From contig CAYYRN010000037.1 in the NCBI GenBank assembly GCA_964474295.1, positions 1 to 19,475 of the forward strand: a stretch of 19,475 nt of DNA. Reading direction: 5' to 3'. How positions within the stretch are numbered: the first letter of the stretch is position 1; every line of letters starts with the position of its first letter. A program made the translations under genes and the position numbers. Below the pieces are notes generated by a model. The model saw only the letters and a program-made list of their open reading frames with translations. It was not told the DNA's origin and searched no databases. Source of the stretch: SIG575 sp964474295. Its GTDB lineage: Bacteria > Bacillota > Clostridia > Oscillospirales > Acutalibacteraceae. Positions 14,841-19,475 of the stretch are shown in pieces.

Positions 14841-15527
14841 ATGGCTACGGAAAAAATTCTTATAGTTGATGATGACCTTAACATCTGTGAACTGCTCAGA
14901 CTTTATCTTGAAAAGGAAGGCTATTCCACCGTCATAGTAAACGACGGTCAGAGTGCCGTAACGGCTTTTCAGACGGAGCAGCCCAACATAACCCTGCTTG
15001 ACATTATGCTCCCCGGTCTTGACGGCTGGCAGGTTTGCAGAGAAATCAGGAAAACTTCCAACAAACCCATTATTATGCTCACCGCAAAGGGTGAAACTTT
15101 CGACAAGGTTCTCGGCCTTGAACTCGGAGCGGATGACTACATTGTGAAGCCGTTCGACGCAAAAGAGGTTGTGGCACGAATAAAAGCCGTATTGAGAAGA
15201 ACATCTTCAAACGTTACGGAATCGGTAAAAGAAGTAAACTTCGACAAGCTTTCAATCAACTTGACAAACTACGAATTAAAAGTAAACGAAAAACAAATAG
15301 ATACCCCGCCGAAAGAAATGGAGCTTATTTTCCACCTTGCTTCAAATCCCAACAGAGTTTTCACAAGAGACCAGCTTCTTGACGAGGTTTGGGGATTCGA
15401 CTATTACGGCGATTCGAGAACGGTTGACGTTCACGTAAAACGTCTCAGAGAAAAGCTTGAGGGCGTTTCAGACAAATGGGAGCTTAAAACCGTTTGGGGC
15501 GTAGGCTACAAATTTGAAACAAAATAA
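14841..15527 (+). CDS. OmpR/PhoB-family response regulator
   Basis: A 228-residue regulator that, once phosphorylated by its kinase, binds DNA. The receiver domain (1-120) has acidic residues D10-D12, the phosphate acceptor D54 in LLDIMLPGLDGW, T81 and K103 in the VKPF motif. The C-terminal winged helix has TPPKEMELIFHLASNPNRVFTRDQLLDEVWG and SRTVDVHVKRLREKLE, defining the OmpR family. AAAGGAG lies just upstream of ATG 14841; an earlier TTG in frame lies before that site and is rejected. The sensor kinase follows after 35 bases, so they form one operon. The adjacency to an HtrA-type protease suggests a CssR-like secretion-stress role, but the sequence itself does not prove it. Confidence 0.93.
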   Translation: MATEKILIVDDDLNICELLRLYLEKEGYSTVIVNDGQSAVTAFQTEQPNITLLDIMLPGLDGWQVCREIRKTSNKPIIMLTAKGETFDKVLGLELGADDYIVKPFDAKEVVARIKAVLRRTSSNVTESVKEVNFDKLSINLTNYELKVNEKQIDTPPKEMELIFHLASNPNRVFTRDQLLDEVWGFDYYGDSRTVDVHVKRLREKLEGVSDKWELKTVWGVGYKFETK

Positions 15528-15562
15528 TTTTCGCTTTAACAAAAACAAAGGAGCTGCGAAAA

Positions 15563-17050
15563 TTGAAACTTAAAAAATTTCCTTTTAAAAGGTCAGGCAC
15601 TTTCAGAAAATACTTTATGAGTATTTTCGCCTCGGTGCTTATAGTTCTTTTTTCTTTGGGGATATCGCTTCTTTTATTTGTTGCACAGTATTGGAAAGAC
15701 ACAAACGTTTCGCTGCTTACGGAAAACGTCAAAACCCTTTCCGCAACGGCATCCGATTATTTCAAGCTTGACGATCAAAGCAGTTATATCAACAATCCCA
15801 CCGTTATGCTTGCTTATTCGCTTTCGCTTGTTTCAAGCTCTATTGATGCCGACATTTACATCTGCGACCTTGACGGCAACGTAATTTTATGTAAGGACAT
15901 AATCAGCAGCATAAAAATAGATGATGCAAGCCTCTACTGCAACACACATTCGGGAATAAAAGTTCCTCAAAGCATTATAGAAAAAGCGAAAAAGGGCAAT
16001 TACAAATCGGCAGACGAAATACCCGATTTGTATGATGAGTTTACGCTTATGGTAGGCGAACCTATCACGGTAAACGGAGAAGTAATAGCTGTCATAATCG
16101 GTGCCCAACCGGGACTTGACAATATGTTCCCGTTTGTCGTTTCCATTTTAAAAATGTTTTTGCTTTCAACGCTTTTTGCGTTTGTTGTTGCGTTTGCGGC
16201 AGTTTACGCCGTTACCTATTCCATAACAAAGCCTCTGCGTAAAATGTCGGAAATAACAAAGGAATATGCAACGGGCGATTTCAGCAAACGAATTGATGTG
16301 AAAGGTAAAAACGAGCTTACGGAGCTGAGTGAAGCGCTAAACTCGATGGCACAATCGCTTTCGGCACTTGAATATTCAAGAAGAAGCTTTGTTGCAAACG
16401 TTTCACATGAACTTAAAACGCCTATGACAACCATCGGAGGGTTCATTGACGGAATACTCGACGGTACTATTCCGCCCGACCAAGAAGAAAAATATTTAAA
16501 AATAGTTTCAAACGAAGTCAAAAGGCTTGCCCGTCTTGTAAGTTCAATGCTTAACCTTTCAAAAATAGAAGCCGGAGAACTTTCGCTCAACCTCAAAGAG
16601 GTTGACATATCGGCTTTGATTTTCAACACCATGCTCTCTTTTGAACAACTTATAAATCAAAAAGAAATAGAAATCACAGGTCTTGATACAATAGAAAGCA
16701 TAAGGGTAAACATTGATGAGGGACTTATAAACCAGGTTATTTACAACCTTGTTGACAATGCCGTCAAATTCACGGAAAGAGGCGGCTGCATCGATGTCCA
16801 CGCACAGCAAAACGAAAATATGACAACGGTTACAATAAGAAACAGCGGTGCGGGTGTACCCCCCGATGAAATCGAAAGAATTTTCGAGAGATTTTATAAG
16901 GTTGACAAATCACGTGGGCTTGACACCAAAAGCACGGGGCTCGGACTTTACATTGTAAAATCGATTGTCGAAATGCACGGCGGTACGATTTCCGCTTCAA
17001 GCGAGCTTAACAAATACACAGAATTTAAGTTTACCCTGCCCAATATTTAA
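15563..17050 (+). CDS. Membrane sensor histidine kinase with HAMP domain
   Basis: A 495-residue kinase, partner of the preceding regulator. After a basic N-terminus there is a first membrane segment (about 20-42), an extracytoplasmic sensor part of about 150 residues, a second segment (about 192-215) and a HAMP linker with PLRKMSEITKEYATGDFSKR. The HisKA helix carries the phospho-accepting H282 in NVSHELKTPM. The ATPase domain has the N box NQVIYNLVDNAVKF, the G1 box RNSGAGVPPDEI and the G2 box STGLGLYIVKS. The start is TTG 15563, nine bases after AAGGAG. The signal sensed is unknown; the sensor part has no feature I recognise. Architecture matches CssS, but also many BaeS/VanS-like kinases. 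Confidence 0.92.
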   Translation: MKLKKFPFKRSGTFRKYFMSIFASVLIVLFSLGISLLLFVAQYWKDTNVSLLTENVKTLSATASDYFKLDDQSSYINNPTVMLAYSLSLVSSSIDADIYICDLDGNVILCKDIISSIKIDDASLYCNTHSGIKVPQSIIEKAKKGNYKSADEIPDLYDEFTLMVGEPITVNGEVIAVIIGAQPGLDNMFPFVVSILKMFLLSTLFAFVVAFAAVYAVTYSITKPLRKMSEITKEYATGDFSKRIDVKGKNELTELSEALNSMAQSLSALEYSRRSFVANVSHELKTPMTTIGGFIDGILDGTIPPDQEEKYLKIVSNEVKRLARLVSSMLNLSKIEAGELSLNLKEVDISALIFNTMLSFEQLINQKEIEITGLDTIESIRVNIDEGLINQVIYNLVDNAVKFTERGGCIDVHAQQNENMTTVTIRNSGAGVPPDEIERIFERFYKVDKSRGLDTKSTGLGLYIVKSIVEMHGGTISASSELNKYTEFKFTLPNI

Positions 17051-17079
17051 TAATTTCTGTTTTTATTTATAAATTATTT

Positions 17080-17122
17080 ATACTATTAAAAAAACTTTGT
17101 AAAACAGAATTGTTATTATAAA
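17080..17122 (+). promoter_or_regulatory. Candidate regulated promoter of htrA
   Basis: ATACTATT (17080-17087) and TTTGTAAAA (17096-17104) repeat the two elements seen before the response regulator gene. TATTAT (17114-17119) or TATAAA (17117-17122) could be the -10 box; no strong -35 box is present. The 98-base gap after the kinase gene has no terminator, so htrA may also be read from the kinase operon. Confidence 0.4.
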
Positions 17123-17148
17123 AGCACAAAATCGAAAGGATGGTTTTC

Positions 17149-18726
17149 ATGGACGAAAACAATAAAGAAAATTTTAATAACGAAAACGGTGAAACGACCG
17201 AGTTTGATATTAACAGCGAAGAAAAGAAATCAGAGCCGGAAGTGACCGTTGAGGATGCACCGCAAAGCAATCAAAATTCCTACAGCGGCGGCAGTTATTC
17301 CTCACCGTACTCACAGAGCAATTATTCGCAGAACGGATATTCTCAAAACAATTATTCGCAAAACAACTACTCACAAAACAACAACGGCTATTCCCAAAAT
17401 AACTATTCTCAACCGGGCTACGGCGGAAGCTATTATACGGGAACGCCCGACAACAAACCGGGCAAGAGCAAGAAAAAGAAAGGAATTAAGGTTGTTCTTT
17501 CAATTGTTGCCTTTATACTTGTTCTTTCAATTGCGTTCGGAATAGGAACAGTTGTCGGCAACAACAGCACATCCGACACGGACAGCGGCTCGTCATCCGG
17601 CGGAGACGGCACAAAAATTACAACCCAATCAACACCCGATGAAGTAAAAAGCACAGGTGACGTGCTTTCCGTTACGGATATTGCTAAAAAAGGCAGAGCC
17701 TCGAACGTCGGAGTTCTTGTTTATTCCTCAAACAGCAGCTATTATTCGCAATCCTCCGACAACAAAGCGGGCGAAGGAACGGGCATAGTGGCAAAGGTTT
17801 CCGATGACGGAAAATCGACATATATTTTAACCTGCGCTCACGTTATCAGCGACAGCGGAATCAGCGTAAAAATTCTTCTTGAAGACGGCACAACTTACGA
17901 TGCGGATATTGTCGGCTATGACCAGCAAACCGATGTCGGTGTTCTCAAAGTTGCAACAACGAAGCTCACCTGTGCCGAATTCGGCGATTTTTCAAAGCTT
18001 AAAGTCGGCTCCAGTGTTTATGCCGTGGGCAACCCCGGCGGTTCGGAATTTTTCGGTTCGGTCACAAACGGTATCGTTTCGGCAATCAGCCGTTCCATTA
18101 ACAACGAAATCGGCTACACTATGGAATGTATCCAGCACAATGCCGCAATCAACCCCGGCAATTCCGGCGGTGCGCTTTTGAATGAATACGGTCAGGTTAT
18201 CGGCATAAATTCCTCGAAAATCGCAAGCACGGAATATGAGGGAATGAGCTTCTCAATTCCGATTTCCACGGCACTCGACGTTGCAAACGACCTTATCGCA
18301 AAGGGATACGTTCCCGACAGACCGAAGCTCGGCATAACTTACAGCCTTGCTTCATCATACAGCACCTACGCAATGGTGGTTCAAATTAAAGGTCTGCCCG
18401 CAGGCTCGCTTATAATCAGAAGCATTTCTTCCGACAGCGACCTCAAAAACAGCGACTTGCAGGTCGGAGATATGATTACAGCCGTAAACGGCAAAGAGCT
18501 TGACACAGCGGATGTTTTGCTTGATATGATTGATAAAGCATCTGTCGGTGATGAGTTAAAGCTTAAAATTTGCAGAGTAAATACGGACTATTCAATCAAA
18601 GAATTTGAAGTTACGGCAAAGCTTGTTGAGGACAAAGGCTCGGCAACTTCGGAAGAAGAAGACACCACAACAATCAACCCGTTTGATTACTTCAACCAGT
18701 ACAGCAACGGAAATTACGGTTATTAA
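17149..18726 (+). CDS. Membrane-anchored HtrA-type serine protease with PDZ domain
   Basis: A 525-residue S1C (DegP/HtrA) protease acting on misfolded proteins at the cell surface. The cytoplasmic N-terminus is acidic (1-42), then rich in Asn, Gln, Ser, Tyr and Gly with repeated NNYSQ/NGYSQ units (about 45-100). A Lys cluster (106-111) and one membrane segment (about 115-137) follow, then a Ser/Gly linker and the trypsin-like domain with catalytic H231 (TCAHV), D262 (TDVGVLKV) and S339 (GNSGGAL). A PDZ domain with LQVGDMITAVNGKEL is near the C-terminus. ATG 17149 has AAAGGA nine bases upstream; the ATG three codons earlier overlaps that site. It lies behind a two-component system, as htrA of Bacillus relates to CssRS. 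The repeated N-terminus is longer and more regular than usual. Confidence 0.93.
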   Translation: MDENNKENFNNENGETTEFDINSEEKKSEPEVTVEDAPQSNQNSYSGGSYSSPYSQSNYSQNGYSQNNYSQNNYSQNNNGYSQNNYSQPGYGGSYYTGTPDNKPGKSKKKKGIKVVLSIVAFILVLSIAFGIGTVVGNNSTSDTDSGSSSGGDGTKITTQSTPDEVKSTGDVLSVTDIAKKGRASNVGVLVYSSNSSYYSQSSDNKAGEGTGIVAKVSDDGKSTYILTCAHVISDSGISVKILLEDGTTYDADIVGYDQQTDVGVLKVATTKLTCAEFGDFSKLKVGSSVYAVGNPGGSEFFGSVTNGIVSAISRSINNEIGYTMECIQHNAAINPGNSGGALLNEYGQVIGINSSKIASTEYEGMSFSIPISTALDVANDLIAKGYVPDRPKLGITYSLASSYSTYAMVVQIKGLPAGSLIIRSISSDSDLKNSDLQVGDMITAVNGKELDTADVLLDMIDKASVGDELKLKICRVNTDYSIKEFEVTAKLVEDKGSATSEEEDTTTINPFDYFNQYSNGNYGY

Positions 18727-18743
18727 AATTTACAAACTCAAAA

Positions 18744-18784
18744 ATGTGCGGCACAGTTCACCCGCTGGACTGTGCCGTGTTTTT
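18744..18784 (+). terminator. Rho-independent terminator after htrA
   Basis: A GC-rich stem of 11 pairs with one G-U (18749-18759 and 18767-18777, loop of seven) is followed by a T-run (18780-18784). It starts 23 bases after the htrA stop and ends the plus-strand gene group. Confidence 0.88.
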
Positions 18785-18880
18785 GTCATCTTAAATTAAC
18801 CGTCAACCTTATTTTTACGTCATTTCTATTTTTTACGTCATCTTAAAATCTCGTTGCTGTCAAGCAAAAACACCCTTGCC

Positions 18881-18961
18881 CGTCATCCTGAACGAAGTGA
18901 AGAGGCTTGTTGAGGTCAAGCAGTTTACTTTAGTAGATTCTTCGCTGACGCTCAGAATGAC
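18881..18961. repeat. Dispersed palindromic repeat, copy 1 (complete)
   Basis: The left arm CGTCATCCTGAACGAAGTGA (18881-18900), continued by AGAGGCT, is an imperfect inverted copy of the right arm AGATTCTTCGCTGACGCTCA (18935-18954) plus GAATGAC. Between them is an approximately 28-base core beginning TGTTGAGGTC. I recognise the GTCATCCTGA..GAAG..GGATCT arm as a REP/MITE-like sequence widespread in bacterial genomes, without a name I can vouch for. No coding capacity. Confidence 0.8.
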
Positions 18962-19032
18962 CGCCTTATCGTCATCCTGAACGAAGTGAAGGATCTAGTT
19001 GAGGTCGGGTGATATACTTTGGTAAATTCTTC

Positions 19033-19138
19033 GCCCTGTCTGTCATCCTTGAGTGAAACGAAGGATCTGACAGGGCAGATGACTAAAGCGAATGAATTAA
19101 CCCCGCCGAGATCTTTCGCTAACGCTCGAAGATGACAC
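19033..19138. repeat. Palindromic repeat copy 3, nested in copy 2
   Basis: The left arm TGTCATCCTTGAGTGAAACG with AAGGATCT (19041-19068) and the right arm AGATCTTTCGCTAACGCTCG with AAGATGAC (19109-19136) have a core of about 40 bases unlike that of copy 1. The left arm is itself flanked by GCCCTGTC (19033-19040) and GACAGGGC (19069-19076), forming a 44-base near-palindrome. Confidence 0.7.
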
Positions 19139-19164
19139 GGTGGGGGTGACTTTTTCGCTTGACC

Positions 19165-19196
19165 GTAAGTAGATCTTTCGCTACGCTCAAGATGAC
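19165..19196. repeat. Palindromic repeat copy 4, right arm only
   Basis: AGATCTTTCGCTACGCTCAA with GATGAC (19171-19196) is a right arm with no matching left arm next to it; 19141-19170 may be a decayed core. A further scrap, AGAATGACGG, follows at 19206-19215. Confidence 0.55.
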
Positions 19197-19247
19197 GGTT
19201 AAAAAAGAATGACGGTGCAAAAAAAACGCTCAGAATGACCGCTTTCT

Positions 19248-19300
19248 CGTCATCCTGAGCGAAGTGAAGGATCTTGTTGCGGTCGCTGACTTTATTGCGT
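19248..19300. repeat. Palindromic repeat copy 5, left half only
   Basis: The left arm CGTCATCCTGAGCGAAGTGA with AGGATCT (19248-19274) is the one closest to the common form, followed by a core TTGTTGCGGTCGCTGACTTT. The right arm is missing: a degenerate copy of another repeat family starts at 19307. Confidence 0.65.
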
Positions 19301-19306
19301 ACAAAC

Positions 19307-19327
19307 GGCTTCCCTGTGTAAAGTTAG
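19307..19327. repeat. Degenerate copy of the GGCTCCCTT repeat
   Basis: These 21 bases match the start of the repeat at 19420-19440 at 17 positions, including the shared TGTGTAAAG centre. It appears to be an eroded remnant. Nothing recognisable lies between 19328 and 19419, which is A/T-rich. Confidence 0.45.
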
Positions 19328-19419
19328 TCAAAGCTATTTCTCATTTAAAATTTGTTTTAAGTATAAATTTTGGCTAACAAAAAAACGATTATATTAGAGA
19401 AAATCGCAAAGCAAAAAAA

Positions 19420-19475
19420 GGCTCCCTTGTGTAAAGGGAGCTGTCGAAACCGCAGGTTTTGACTGAGGGATTGTT
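19420..19475. repeat. Dispersed double-hairpin repeat, cut by the window edge
   Basis: Two consecutive inverted repeats: GCTCCCTT/AAGGGAGC (19421-19428, 19434-19441, loop five) and GTCGAAACC/GGTTTTGAC (19443-19451, 19455-19463, loop three, one G-U pair), then GACTGAGGGATTGTT. I associate this GGCTCCCTT...GGGAGCTGTC...GACTGAGGGATTGTT pattern with intergenic repeats of gut Clostridia. It continues beyond the window. Confidence 0.65.

Larger units (their letters stand above)
18970..19242. repeat. Palindromic repeat copy 2, split by about 190 bases of further repeats
   Basis: The left arm (18970-18996) and core match copy 1. The right arm starts normally at AAATTCTTCGC (19024-19034), breaks off, and resumes with CGCTCAGAATGACCGC at 19227-19242, which is how copy 1 continues. 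The intervening 19035-19226 holds copies 3 and 4. Confidence 0.65.

Noticed and set aside
18881..19300. Possible CRISPR array
   Set aside because: The repeats are imperfect, occur in both orientations, are spaced unevenly and are nested; there is no leader and no cas gene.

Overview
The window looks like a chromosomal segment of a low- to mid-GC Gram-positive bacterium of the class Clostridia, most likely Oscillospiraceae/Ruminococcaceae. This rests on the CtsR/McsA/McsB/ClpC and HrcA/CIRCE heat-shock systems, strong AGGAGG-type ribosome binding sites, TTGACA/TATAAT promoters, a SpoVT-type N-terminus and a repeat family I associate with gut Clostridia. The genus cannot be named from the sequence.

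Layout. (1) 1-2.8 kb, minus strand: two unrelated-looking DUF4143-type ATPases (the first cut by the window edge), then a short SpoVT/AbrB-like DNA-binding protein whose C-terminus looks broken, with small repeats and terminators between them. (2) 2.8-8.3 kb, minus strand: class I heat-shock operon hrcA-grpE-dnaK-dnaJ with an unusual plsY-like acyltransferase as last gene, driven by a near-consensus promoter over a perfect CIRCE operator. (3) 8.3-12.9 kb, minus strand: class III heat-shock operon ctsR-mcsA-mcsB-clpC, with two perfect CtsR operators bracketing its promoter. No terminator is visible between clpC and hrcA, so the two regulons may be read in series. (4) 12.9-18.8 kb, plus strand, divergent: a beta-CASP metallo-beta-lactamase ribonuclease-like protein with its own promoter, then an OmpR-type response regulator, a sensor kinase and a membrane-anchored HtrA-type protease. 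(5) 18.8-19.5 kb: no genes; a mosaic of palindromic dispersed repeats, one nested in another, plus the start of a second repeat family at the right edge.

How it fits together: about 15 kb is devoted to protein quality control. HrcA and CtsR repress; DnaK/DnaJ/GrpE refold; McsB (activated by McsA) marks proteins on arginine and ClpC unfolds them, in known systems for ClpP, which is not in this window; the two-component system next to HtrA resembles a secretion-stress (CssRS-HtrA-like) module, by inference. All gene families are known. The most unusual points are the fusion of neighbouring HrcA and CtsR regulons, the divergent PlsY-like protein at the operon end, the Asn/Gln/Tyr-rich repeat tail on HtrA, a box shared by the regulator and htrA promoters, and the nested repeat mosaic. 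I did not find a clearly new defence or mobile system.
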